From the NCBI GenBank assembly GCA_947685225.1, contig CANTUV010000024.1, positions 22,772,001 to 22,836,000 of the forward strand: a stretch of 64,000 bases of DNA, read 5' to 3'. Origin of the DNA: Garcia nutans. Lineage: Eukaryota; Streptophyta; Magnoliopsida; Malpighiales; Euphorbiaceae. A program made the translations under genes and the position numbers. The notes beneath the pieces are model-generated. The model had not been told where the DNA came from, made no database searches, and saw nothing but the letters and a program-made list of their open reading frames with translations. Positions 35,786-48,400 of the stretch are shown here, piece after piece (position 1 is the stretch's first letter; every line of letters begins with the position of its first letter).

Positions 35786-36762
35786 CCTTTGAATCTGTTC
35801 TGGCTCTATTGCTTTTAGTAAGAAGCTAACTGAGTTACTAATGGATTCTACATCACTGGCATAGGTTGGGTTGTCATATGCTCTTGAACTATTGTGCTCC
35901 AGATCTGTGAGCTAGAAATGATCAATGACATATAATGCAATGCATGTATGCATGTATGCACAAACAACAAGCAAATAAAGATAATTAGGACGTTCCTTCC
36001 AACCTTATAACTTCCACACACAAATGGTGAGTCTTTTTTTCTAGTTATATGGTCAACAAAATACCAATATGGGATATTTTATTTTCGCAAAAATTTTCTC
36101 AAACAATTTGAACCAATAGTTTTATTTTCAAACTTAGAAGTCAGTCCATGATAATTTTCATTAACTAGGCTTTAATCCATTGAATCGACTAAAAATAGCT
36201 TTTATGCTATATTGGATTAAAACAAAAATTAATAGGTTTATCATAAATAGATTTTTCATTTGAAAAAATAACTAATGATTCATGCCAAAAACAATCTCAT
36301 AATTAATAATTATTGGCATAAATTAAGCCCACAATTAATTTTTGGTATTTCATAATTGATCTAAATATTTTGTAAACTCATTCAAAAGGTTGTAATGAAG
36401 TGAAAAAATAATTTTATTTCTAATCCCATTGTAAAGGGTTTATTTAAAAATAAATTTTGGGCTTTGTAGTTTGGGTCATGAGGTAGGAAAGAATTTTTGA
36501 CCCATTTTAGAAAAGTTTTATGTCCAAAGATCATCTTAAAATTTTCGAAAATAGTTTTGATCTTTTGGATTTGAAGGAAAAAATTATTTTGAGTTTACAA
36601 TATAATTAGGTCATATTAGGAAAAGAATAAACCAAATAGACCATGGTTCAAACCAAGATATATCAATCATAGTCAAACAACAAGCATTTGGGTAAAAACC
36701 TGAGGAAAGTAACCAGGCCAATTACATGAGCTTTAGTCTTTTGGGTCCAAAGGTTTAGGCTC

Positions 36763-36861
36763 TCATAGCAAGTATATACCAAAAGGTACAAGGCTATGAG
36801 TGGTTATTCCATGCTCGATCTCCATACCTTGAGTGAAAGTATGGTATCCCTTACATAACAT
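36763..36861 (-). pseudogene. Leader ORF remnant of element D
   Basis: The first 32 codons match the leader ORFs of B and C (MLCKGYHTFTQGMEIEHG), then a TGA replaces the TGG of LLWEPKP. The conserved homology continues past the stop. Confidence 0.45.
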
Positions 36862-36972
36862 AACACAGGCGTCCTAACTCACGCACACAATGCAATCTAA
36901 ATGATGCAATGGATAATATTATAATTAGAAAGAATAAAACAATATAAAGACCAATGGAATCAACTTCTCTTA

Positions 36973-36990
36973 TCACCAATGGAGTTGCCA
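36973..36990 (-). other. Primer binding site of element D
   Basis: On the minus strand TGGCAACTCCATTGGTGA, one base after the LTR end. It is the most diverged PBS copy of the family here. Confidence 0.7.
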
Positions 36991-36991
36991 C

Positions 36992-39149
36992 TGTGAGTAA
37001 AAAATTTTGCCCCCACTCCCATGTGGAATGGTTTGTGCAACTTCGACACTATTAGGCTCCGGGTTTTAGAGAATAAGGGCCTAAACCCAAAGAAAGTGGA
37101 GTCGCCACTCGGACGGACCGAGAAAAGAAAGAGGTGAATGGCTCGATTCCTAAGAAATTTCCAACCCCCTACTGGGTTTGAAAAGTTGGGTACATATAGG
37201 GAAGGTGAGATTGACCCAGTACCCCCATAATGCCCGGTTTATTGGAATCGGCCTCCTTTTTAGGTCTAAATATTATTGAATTCTTAAATATTATAATATC
37301 ATCCATAATACATGCAATTATCAAAAGAAATAAATATCTATCACTTTATTAAAATGAAGCAAACAAATCGGGCACCCATTCATAGATGAAAATATGCCTT
37401 TTATAATATCCAATGTCTAAAACTAAATAAAATAGGACACCCACCATTTAGTGAAAAAATGCTCTTTACATTAATCTAAAATTCAAAATAAATTAAATTA
37501 CATTGGAACTTAAATTAATGAGGTACCCACAAAGTGGAAACATACCTCTTACATATTGAAACTAAAATAATCAACATTAAAATAATTAATGAAATGAATT
37601 AAACTATTCAAACATTTATGATAATAAAAGCAAATAATCCATCATAAAACATTAATAAATAACTCATTATAAATATGTATTAATAAGTTGAATAATTAAA
37701 TATACACTTAAATATTATATTAAACAATAGATATACAAACTAGGATTCTAATGACATGAATTAAGATTTTTTAAGGTTTTAGAAAACAAAGTTGGGGTTT
37801 TAAGATTTTTAGAAAACAAAGCTAGGTTTTTGGGGAAAATAGAATTATGGTTTAGAAAATAATACTGAGGTTTTTCAAAATTAAGGTTTGAAAAATAATA
37901 AATTAGGGTTTTGAAATTTTGAAAAATAATTTAGGGTTTTGGATATTGAATTAGGGTTTTAGAACTTTGAAAATAGTTTAGGGTTTTATTTTTAGAGAAA
38001 TAGAATTTAGGGTTTTACAACTTTATAAAATAGATTTAGTATTAAGCTACTGTAAAACTTTTAAGTTATTTAAAAAATTAATTGTGGGTAGCAATTTATA
38101 TAGGATATGGCTTACTAGATGTGTTAAACTAATAGACTTGAGAATAATTTTATGGTATATAACTAACTAATGATCATACAAAAAAATAAAAAGAAATAAT
38201 AATGCTTATTATGTATTTGTATATAAATCAAAAAGATTAAATTCAAACACAGACAGTTTAATAGATGAAGTAGTAATAAATTATCTTACTGTAAATTTAA
38301 ACAAATTAAGTTAGAAAAAAACATCTTCGTTTGTAGATTTCACCAAAATTAAATGTTGATATTTTTGCTTGCACCAAACTTGTTCTTCTTGGTTGGAATG
38401 AAATCAAGATAGTGAGCTACTTCCTTGATAGTGTTTGATCTTTTTCTCGGTAGTTTGATAATATTTTGAGGTTGTTTTCTTGCTCTTTTCAAATTCCCAT
38501 GTTGTTAATCCGTGTTTTTGGCTGCTACCTTGTTCCTCCTATGTTGTTCTTATTCCTTGTTATTTTTAAACCTATTTATAGAAGAATGCATTAGGTTAAA
38601 TTTGAAATTTAACCTCCTATTTAGACAAGTTTACTAAGGCATATCGAATTAATTTAAAAAATCCTGAGCATGTCGAATTAAAACTCCTTTTATTCAAGGG
38701 AAACCAGTACTATGTCGAATTAAAATAATCCTAATCCGACATGGAATAAATTTCTTATTGAATTGGCAATCCTAATTCGACATGGACAGCTCCATATCGA
38801 ATTAGGATTGCCCTAATTCGATATGGAGTCCTCTGGTTGGTCCCATATGGAACTGGGGTCCCAATTTGATATGGGGTTACCCCATGTCGAATTGGGTGTC
38901 CCAATTTGACATAGAGATGCCCATACCAAATTTTGGGTCAAATACAAGGCTAATATCAAATTAAATCTAACTAAACCTTGACCTATTTAGGATTTTAGAA
39001 GTTTAACTAGCTTATTTTATGCCTCGTAAAATTATACCAATCAAATTGAAGGCTTTAAAACAGGTTTAAGCCATTAAAAGTAGACCGAGCTTGACTATGC
39101 CTTCTTTAATTAGGATTGAATTAGCTAAGGCCAAAATTAAAGATCTACA
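36992..39149 (-). repeat. Element D 5' LTR, variant subfamily
   Basis: 2,158 bp, TGTAGATCTTTAATTTTGGCC (39149) to TTTTACTCACA (36992) on the minus strand. The terminal block, GGACACCC region and TTAGGGTTT-rich region (37740-38040) match the other LTRs. The island near the U3 start (38640-38940) differs: it is built from inverted copies of CCTAATTCGACATGG / CCATATCGAATTAGG instead of GGCGAATTGGCC. Confidence 0.85.
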
Positions 39150-41352
39150 AAAAGTTTGTATTAGAATAATGATTTTGAGGCATGTACCATTCTATGGTTG
39201 GGAGGGTTCTAGTTTGTCTAAGTTCTTATTTCAGGCAGAGTATTGGTTTCCTTTTTGTTTTGATTGAGTTTCATTTGCCTCCATTCAGCATTATCCTTGG
39301 ATGGTAATTTAATTGTTGTTATATATGTGTGAATGTTATATGTATTTATTATTGTGAGATATGAGTTATTCTATTTTTGTGGCTTCAAAATGTGAATTGC
39401 ATTAAAGATTGTATATCATAACATTATATATTTTCCCTTGAACTCGTAAAATGCTAGACTCTGAGTAGTTCTTTAAGCAAACATAGTAAGTTAAGAAATA
39501 AGGTAATTGATTTATGATAAATTTAAATTCTTACTTGAATGATGATTGGATGAGAAAATAGAATCTAAGTGAAGAAAAATCAAATATGAAGTATAACACA
39601 TGAGATAATTAGAGTATGAATGGCATGTGGAGCCTAAGGGGTTGAGGATATGTGTGGATAGTAATTTGGATATGTAAATCAATGATAGCATTTGGACTTG
39701 ACATTGAATAGAATGACATGTAATAATTATGAATTACAAAAACAGAGTAAACTTGAATTTTGATAATGGATAGTGTATGATGAATTTGAATGTGAATATA
39801 TTTGTGATATAGGAATATAAACATATTAGGAAAATAAATATCTTGGATAGATAATAAAGGTAAGCTGTAATATTATAAAAGTTATATTCATGAAATTGGA
39901 AATGATATATAATATACTGACGAGTTGAAGTAATAGAGAATGATTAAATATTATAAGCTTTTAGGTTGAGCTAGACTAATATATATATAATAATATTATC
40001 AATTCAATTGGGATCAATATGATACAGGAATATCTTTAGTAGAAATGAGTAATTTCTATTTTAAGATTCATTTGAATAAATTATTAAATTAAATTTGAGT
40101 TTTGACTTTGATGAGTTGATGATAATAAATTGGATTTGATATTTGAATTGATTAAAAAAATCTATTTTGGATTAAATTGATTTGATTTTCTAAGGCAGAA
40201 AAGAAAAGAAGGCAAGATGTTCAGTGGAGATTAAAACAAGATAAAATTTTAGAGTTTATAAAATATAAACAGTTAAGGTAGCTATAAATTTTAGAAATTT
40301 GTTAAGATTTTATATGTAAGTTGTATACATATCGTGATAATTTTAGGTTAAAAGCAAAATTTGTTAAGTAAAATTGTGATTTAAAGAATATACAAATTGT
40401 TAGAGTTTTTAGAATAATTCGAGTATGTGAATTTGAAATGATTAATTGGAGGCTCAAATGGAGAGATTGGATTGATATTGATAATTATGAGCTATTGAAG
40501 TGTTGTTTGCATATTTTATTTCAGGGAAAATTTTTCTAATTATAGGAAAGACTATGCCGAAATTTCGGCAAAATCTTTAGACTTTCTCATATGTTTATAT
40601 TCTAATATGAGAATATTGTACGATGAGATTAGGACTAGCATGACAGCAGGGATATTTTTATATTCAGCGCTGCTTGTCAGTCGGGTAGCACTACTTGGCT
40701 ACGGCTGTGACGATGGATCCTATATATTGAATTCTAAGAGAAATATATGGACTAAGAAAGCCAGATAGGGGGATAGGCTCCCCAATTTGAGATTTAGTGT
40801 GACTATATTGACTTACTCATATCATTGTTTGCTTATGTGATTTGTTAGTTGATTGATATTTCTATGAGCGCGTTAACCTTGAGATAGTTATATTATATTA
40901 ATTACTATATAGCTCATTGAGTGAGTCGTACGCTTATTCTTGGTTACTATTTTTTTTCAGGTTACAGGTTAAGCATAGAAATACTGTTTATTCAGATCAT
41001 TCTGCCTTTTTATTTCTCGGTAGGAGTGTTAATTGTATATGATTTATTGTATAATTATGTTATAATTATTTTCTAAAACTTCGCATTGTATTCCTTTTCT
41101 TGTTTATCTTCTTATTTATTTAGTTACACGGTTTAGTTAAATATATTTGTTAATAAATGTCTGATGATGATTATATGATATTATATTAAAGTATAATATT
41201 TGTAGGTTAGTGAGCTCGGTTCGAGATAGTGACTGTTGTCACCATCTATATTTATCCAAAAATGAATTTTCATGCTTACTACGGGTTTTGGAAGCCACAT
41301 GTTTTTTCTGTTCTCTAGTGCCGTTCACATACCCTCGGGTTGGATCGTGACA
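39150..41352 (+). mobile_element. Truncated LTR-like fragment
   Basis: Anonymous AT-rich sequence with features common near the 3' end of chromovirus LTRs: the block CAGCGCTGCTTGTCAGTCGGG (about 40665), AGCTCATTGAGTGAGTCGTACG, a pyrimidine tract and AGGTTACAGGTTAAGC (about 40955). It ends GGTTGGATCGTGACA (41352). The start is missing because element D lies at 39149. I infer a plus-oriented LTR of another gypsy element; no coding region was found. Confidence 0.45.
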
Positions 41353-42250
41353 TAAGCCTTTTGAAATTTTGCTCTTGACTTTTTTTATTATATTCTTGAA
41401 ATAAAATTTATTTTTATGGATAATTTTGTAAATATCTCAAATTTTAATCCACAATGTAATTAGTATATATGCTCAAAACAACTAATTAAGAAAATTGAAC
41501 TGAAATTGATCAAACCGAAATAAAAATTATGATTAATCAAAACTAACAGTTTAGAGTTTAGTTTTTAATTTTTAAAATTTTCAATTTCAGTTTTTACTGT
41601 TAAAAAACCATTTAGTTCAGTAAATTATATATATCAAATATATAAATAATTTATAAATCTATAATTATATTATAATTTATATATATTAATTATAAATTAT
41701 GTATAAATTATATATGTTATACATAAATTATAAAATATATATTTATAATTTTATAAAATAAATTATAAATTATAAATTATATATATTAAATTATTTTGAT
41801 GAATTATATTTGAATTTAAAATATGATTATATATTTTAATTGTGTTTTTATTAAAATTATTTTACAATAAATTATATTTAATTTTTTTGATTAAATACAT
41901 ATGAAATTTATTTATTTTTATTTTTATTTTTTTATATGATTTAACAGTTAAAAATTAAAAATAACAGTTAAATGTCAATTTTATATGATTAATCGATTAT
42001 TAATTAATTGTTTATTTAAATTTAAATTTTTTCTAAATTGAAACTGATAGTCCCTTTTTTTTCACCTAACAAGCACCCTAAATAATCAGTTTAGTCAAAA
42101 TAGCCGTAAATCATACGATTAGGTGGCTTTATCCTTGCAAGGGGCAATTGCAACCCAATAACATGATTTGATCACCTCTTCAACTTTGGAATAACCTCAG
42201 ATTTACGTAATATAATTGAAAATTGGATTAAACTCATCAAAACTCAAACG
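41353..42250. other. AT-rich intergenic spacer downstream of SCAB1
   Basis: No gene was found. The tract 41620-41960 is a low-complexity array of TATAAATTATA-type units. The SCAB1 transcript probably ends in its right part (about 42250-42330). Confidence 0.6.
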
Positions 42251-42455
42251 AAACAATCAGCCACAAATGAACCAATCAATTAAAAATGATGAATTTGTTA
42301 CAACAGACTAGGCAAATTAAAAACGATGCCTAAGATGACGCTACTAAATTAGTAGAAGCAGCCCAAATACAATCACACACACATACATATCACACTATCA
42401 AAACCCAATTATGCTCACATTTCTTAGGGGGAAAAAAACTCTGATACATTTAGTT

Positions 42456-42488
42456 CTATACTTGATCATCTGGTCCAGCAAGTACCAC
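42456..42488 (-). CDS. SCAB1: SCAB1 terminal exon (residues 485-494 and stop)
   Basis: It encodes VVLAGPDDQV and TAG. VxLAGPxD is the usual C-terminal end of the family. The acceptor is GCAATGGCAG. A U-rich 3' UTR with TGTGTGTGATTGTAT-like far-upstream polyadenylation signals follows; no canonical AATAAA was seen. Confidence 0.9.
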   Translation of the reverse strand: MVLAGPDDQV

Positions 42489-45400
42489 CTGCCATTGCAC
42501 CATTGTGTTTGTTATCTTTACTTAGAAAGGATGTAAAACTGATCATGATCATATAAGAAGTGCAGAAAACGATGACTCACATTGCAATCAAGAGCATATT
42601 TCCTGGCAATTATTATGGCTGCATTCCTTTCTCGCTCTGATTCAAATGTCAATACAAATGAAAGGCCTTTTCTCGGTTGCCAAAACAGTGCCTTTGCTGC
42701 ACTGTTACTGTCATCTCGAACTCCACATAACTATAGGTCAGGAAAGTGCATGTGTAAGGAATGCCTACTGGATAAGTTACACTGATACAACATATACATA
42801 CTAACCCCATTCTTTTCAAACCAGAAATTTCTTAGTTCAATTAGGAGGTCTTCAACCCCCATCTCATAACCCACCCACTCACCTACCATCCAACCACAAT
42901 ACCCCCACCCTACCCCAACCAAACCTAATGAGACTTGAGCTTGGAACCTCCAAGTTGGATTCGCAGTTCAAACCACCAGACTGTCCTCTTGGGAAGGAGT
43001 ATTAAATAAAAACTGAAACAGAATAATGAAGTAAAAAAAAAAAAAGGACAGAGGGTAAAGAAGTTTAAAATGAACAGATCCTCTTGCACAAGTGATGGTT
43101 GTGGCTTGGCCTGATGGCCCGCACCAGGCCAGCCAGCCAGCCCAGTGTAACGGTCACCTGCTTATAAGACCATTACACATTTTTTTAAAATCTTTTTTAT
43201 TTTAAATATTTTTTTTTTTCAATTTTACTCCACTAAGAACTAAAATAGTTCAAATTCAAGGGCATTTTATGGGGAAAAAAAAGAATTACTAGGTCTATAA
43301 ATACCTTGTTCTATTTCACTCTTCTTACACCAAAAATTCAATCATCTGTCTCAATCTCCAAATTCTCTCAACTCTCAAGCTCTCTAAGATCTTTTAATCT
43401 CAATTGCATCAAGCTTTTGTTTTTTCCTTCTATTGTCAATATCAAACATTCAATTCAAACTCTCCATTTTTTTTTGTTATTTTATGTTATTTACCAAGCT
43501 CTATTTATATTAATCTCAATTATTGTCCATTTTTTATTACTTTATCTTTATTTGTATTCAAAATTCCAAATGGCATGTTCGAGCTATGCATTCAACATGA
43601 AAAGCGATAATAAACAACAAACCCACAATAAAATTATATTCCACTACAAGAAGGTGAATATATCAATGTTATGGATGTAATGAAAGAAACGAGTTTTGGC
43701 CAACAATAATCAATGGATCTAAGCGAAGGTAACAAATTAAGAAAATTTAAATCTCCTATTTTTCCTTTGCATTTCATTTATCATCAAAATGCAGATGGTA
43801 CAAAGAAAACCCATTGCAACTATTGCACAGCCACATTCAAAAGGCAAGGAAGAGACCATATAACATTGAGGATATACCTTAACAAGAAACATCCTATTCA
43901 AGCAGGTATGGATAGAAACTAAACAAAAATAATGGCATTTACACAAGCGGCCTCATCATATGAACCTCAATACCTTAACAAGAAACATCCTATTCAAGCG
44001 GGTATGAATAGAAGCTAAACATAAATAATGGCATTTACACAAGCGGCCTCATCATATGAACCTCGACAAAAAAGGCTTTTTCTGTTTCAACTAAAAGATA
44101 GTTAAGAAGGAGCTAGCAAGGTGCATTTACGCTGATGAATTAACTTTTAATTTGAGTGAGAAATTAGAACTCACTAATTAGATTCAAAAAACTTCAAATT
44201 CTTCTTACCAATGTGTTCTACGAACACTAACACTAAAAAATAGATCTACAAAAATTGTTTCTAAATTTTTCATTTCGCAGTGATCATTAGCAAATACCTT
44301 CATGAGTGCTATATGTCATTAGATTGATGATCAATGATTAAAAAAAAATCTTACATTTAGACTTTTTGATTATCAACATACTGCAGATAATATTTTATAA
44401 AATGATAAAATATATTTTTGAAGAGCATAATTTAGTTGATAAAACTTTTGCAACTTTTTTTTTGATAATGTTGCTACAAATATTGTATCTATTCATAATT
44501 TAGAACAAATTTGTAGGCAAATTTTAGGAGGTAAACTTTTTTATATTATATGCATATGTCATGTTATAAATTTGTATAATCAAAATGGTTTGCATACCTT
44601 ACATGATTTTTATGATCCTATTAAAAATATATTTAAGATTTTTTGCTGTCTCATCCTTAATTTCATAGGGGTAAGTTTCATAAGGAAAATGGTAAATCTT
44701 CTAAATAATTCAAATGAGGTGTTCTAACTCGTTAGAATTCTACCATGATTTACTTTGTGATTCTTTTTTATATCGTGAATTATTATATAGATTTACTGAA
44801 ATAAATATTTTTTCTATCACTTTATATCCTAACCAACAGTACCAACGGAGTTCCTTTAAAAAAATTTTAGATCTTTTTTTAAGTTTTTAATATTGCTACA
44901 AATCATTTTTCCGGTGTTTATTATCCTACTTATCATTTAAGTATTTTTGACCCTTTTAATATTGTTATTAATCTTGCTGTTTTTGTTTTAGATCTTTGCA
45001 TGCAAATTGAATTTTTCTTTGATTGTTTGACTAATAGTGAATGTCTATGTATAAAAGATGTTAATGTTACATTATTTATAACATTAAAAAGAGTATTTTA
45101 GATTTAAATTAAAAATATAAGACTAAATATGCACGTATAGTCCCAGCATCACATAGGCGTACTAACGATACTTATAATTCATCATATGCCATAAATAATG
45201 CTACTAGACTTTTAATGGAAAGACGCAAATGACCAAAGATTTTGAGTGTTAGCAATATTGAATTCTGATATTTATTTAACATCTTGTTTTGAATTTGATA
45301 GTGAACCTGGAGATTTGCAATTTCTGATCTTGCATTAGTGGAATACCCATACAAGACAAATTTCCAGTGTTGTCTTTGACAGCTAAGGAAATTTTTAATT

Positions 45401-48400
45401 CTTCAGTCTCGACAGTAGAACATCCTTACAAGACAATTTCTAGTGTTGTCCTTGATGGCTAAAGAAATTTTTAATTCTTCAGTCTCAACAATGGTATGGA
45501 GGAAGTATTCAGCACCAAAAATAGTGTATTAAATGAATGTTGATAAGAACTGCTACCTAACTATTGGGCCAAGGCATTATTACACATACAGGATAGACAA
45601 TGACGACCAAGGTTTAGATTATAAGCCAATTGATGAAAGTGGAACCAATGGGAGAATGAATAAACATTAGTTCCAAAGGTAAAGGGTACTACAAAATTTA
45701 AGATGAGAGAACTTTTTTTACTTTGATTTCCCTAAACCCCAAGAGGATACGTAAACAACTTAATTCTTTGAAATTAAGTTCAAGCCCTTTTTTCAACTTT
45801 TTTTCTTCTACTTCAATTGTAATATCACAATTTACAAATTTACAATTATGATTTATGTGAATTGAAAAATTATCATCCATTACAAAATTATAATTTGTTT
45901 CCAATTTATGGTGTATTTCAAATAGCATTTTTATCTATCTCTGTTTTTATCATTGTGGTCATTATTGTTTAACAATTGATATTATTGGTTTTTATTAATT
46001 TTTACAAAAATTGATTAAATCATGCTGAAAAAAAACACTCTAATAGTCAAGTTTTTTATTCAAAAATTGTCATAAAAAAATATTACTTATTTTATGATAT
46101 TGAAAAATATTAAAAAATAGAAAATTGGTTAGGCCCGTATGAACCGGAATGAAACAGGCTGAGTTCTGTACAAGCCAGAACTGTAACCGGCCCAGCTCTT
46201 CTCAGGCCCAATTATGGTTCACCATGACCACAGATGAGAAAAATAAGCCTGGTTAACCAGCTTATGGTCATGACTACTTCGAGCAAAGAAAGCTGTCAAC
46301 TTTTTCTCTGAAAATGGCCAAAAGGACTACCCAAATTCAGCTAGATAATCAACCAACTCAGGTTTTATTTAATATTCTTGCTACCCATAACAGTTCTTGG
46401 CCTGTTTATCACCTTGATTTATGCAAGCATAAGCAGAGGAGATACCTGCATTGATGCAGAATAAATTTCTCTAGCCTTTGTAATCCACCCTCTACAAAGC
46501 TTTATCCTCATTTTTCCCACATTGAATACATGAGTGGAATGTGAAGGATAATCTTGTCCATTCATTTGTGAAATAACTACCTACAAAGTGTAAAAATCAA
46601 ATTAAGTAACAAGAAACAAATGCATCAAATATTTCATGAAATAAACTACCCGCACAGTCATTGATCTGATAATCAAAACAAGGGGAAAGACATGGCATTT
46701 AATAACTGGAATCTTTCAGAGGATAGTTGTTCATGCAAAGCAAACTTCCATGAACGGAGAGGTCATGACGAACACATGAAGATGATAGATTGAGGTAAAC
46801 AAGTTCCGTAACTTTAAGTTGAACCTAAAATTATATCAAGCGCTTACCGACATGCAAAAACCACAGATATCAAAGAAATTAAGCTTGGAAAATCATCAAT
46901 CAATGATGGTATGATGATGCTCAATTAGCAAGACAACCATGACAAAAACTGACTGAAAACCGATGGAACATCACATGTCAAAACCTGCTCAATAATGCTT
47001 AATACTTTGAAACTTAAATATTTCCTTTTTCACCAAGTCAATTAACTTAAGTCACAGTAGAAGAGAACTTGCAACAATTTATTTTTACTGCATATTATCA
47101 GACATGCAAATCTCAACAAGCTTTCAGTGAACATTTATCACAATCAAGATCAAATCAACAATAAATATCAATCTCATCCGGGAAGTATTCAGCAGAGTTA
47201 GAGAACAAGACAAACATATAGCCAAAGCATGAATTTGCCTCAGACTTAAATTTCTAACGGTACTACTTCACTGGAATGTGGCCACTGCAGAACCCCAACT
47301 TATTGTGAATCCAAAGGTAGCCACCCCCATCATTGCTTAGGACTAAATTCATGTTGATGAAATTGTCCAAAATTTAAATCCTTGATAACAAGAGATAATC
47401 AGTTAGTCTGGGGATCAAAATCAAAATTAATACTTGGATTCTGTGATAGAAACCATAGACAATCATGAAAAGTTGAAAATGGAATAAGATTTTAATAGTA
47501 TGACACCACAACAATATTATAGTGCCTGAGGTAGCAGCAAGCAACTGGGTAATGTGGTAAGGCAATGGTGGTAAGAAAAATAGCTGTTAAAAGTGGAGGT
47601 CATACTGAAAAGAGATAGAAAGTCAGTAATGGACGTGTTGTTCAAAATAGCAATAATGGTTGTGGAAAAATATTGCTTGCCGTATGGAATGAGCAGTGTT
47701 GTTGGAGAAGGTGATGGTTACAAGAAAAAGATGGGTTTGGTGATGGTGTCAGATGAGGCTGCCCAAGGTCATAACCTCTCAAGATACCAATCTACGCATT
47801 CTAAATTGCAGCCTTCAGTATCTTCTCAGCTACTGAACACAACATCCTCCTAAACTTAGCACAAATTTAAAAATCTAAGACGTAATTAAGACTAAATCAA
47901 TTGCATTCAAAAGGCATAAAATGCAGAGCATCCCCAACACAGTAGACTCTCTCCACTTTGCAGCAGTTGGGGAGTGTCATTTATTGTAATAAAAATAAGA
48001 ATATCATAATTCACTGCCACTAGCATCAACATATTGATGGAGAACACAGAAAAGTGAGGTGGGCCATAGTTTACAGCAAATGCACTTCTATCAATGGGGT
48101 AGCGTTCCAGCGGGGAAATTGGCCAAACTGTCAGTTGTACTCAAAAGATCCAATCAATAAAAGAAAAGATTAAGAAGAACAAAAAGAAAGGCAGAAAGAA
48201 AACAGAATGGGGAGGAAGAAGAGAATATAGTAAAAACCTGATTGAACAGGCAAACATTCAAAAGCAATGAACAGAAATCAACAACTTCTCAATCCCAAAA
48301 ACAAGCCTTAATTAAATGAATGCTAATTTTCTTGGTTTAAGGCATAGCACTCCACTCTTGTACAAAAATGAATGTGAAAATCTGTGACTAACATGACCGC

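Larger units (their letters stand above)
34406..39149 (-). mobile_element. Element D: minus-strand family member, 3' part missing here
   Basis: On the minus strand: 5' LTR (39149-36992), PBS (36990-36973), leader ORF remnant (36861-36763), leader, then a gag pseudogene that stops near 34480. There is no 3' LTR next to it. The spacer fragment at 1-735 begins about where this copy ends, so the 33.7 kb between could be later insertion. Only a right flank (AAAAG, 39150-39154) is available, so no TSD can be checked. Confidence 0.75.
43110..46290 (+). mobile_element. Decayed hAT transposon in a SCAB1 intron
   Basis: Plus-strand remnants in order: a BED zinc-finger-like CNYCTATFKRQGRD with LNKKH (43758-43905), transposase core LGGKLFYIICICHVINLYNQ (44522-44585) and the dimerisation-domain start KFPVLSLTAKEI (45358-45395). 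Stops and frameshifts occur throughout, so it is inactive. In the BED finger the first histidine position is occupied by tyrosine. GC-rich flanking sequences (43110-43160 and 46130-46215) may be subterminal regions; I could not find clear inverted repeats or an 8-bp TSD, so the ends are approximate. It lies antisense to SCAB1 in the intron 46445-42731. Confidence 0.75.

Noticed and set aside
41600..41960. Possible matrix attachment or origin-like AT array downstream of SCAB1
   Set aside because: The AT-rich TATAAATTATA units are low complexity; nothing in the sequence alone distinguishes a functional site.
43713..45930. A working hAT transposase gene
   Set aside because: Only short motif islands in different frames remain, with many stops and two internal duplications.
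47593..47853. 86-codon open frame inside a SCAB1 intron
   Set aside because: No domain, no neighbouring exons with matching homology, and the length is expected by chance in a 2-kb intron.
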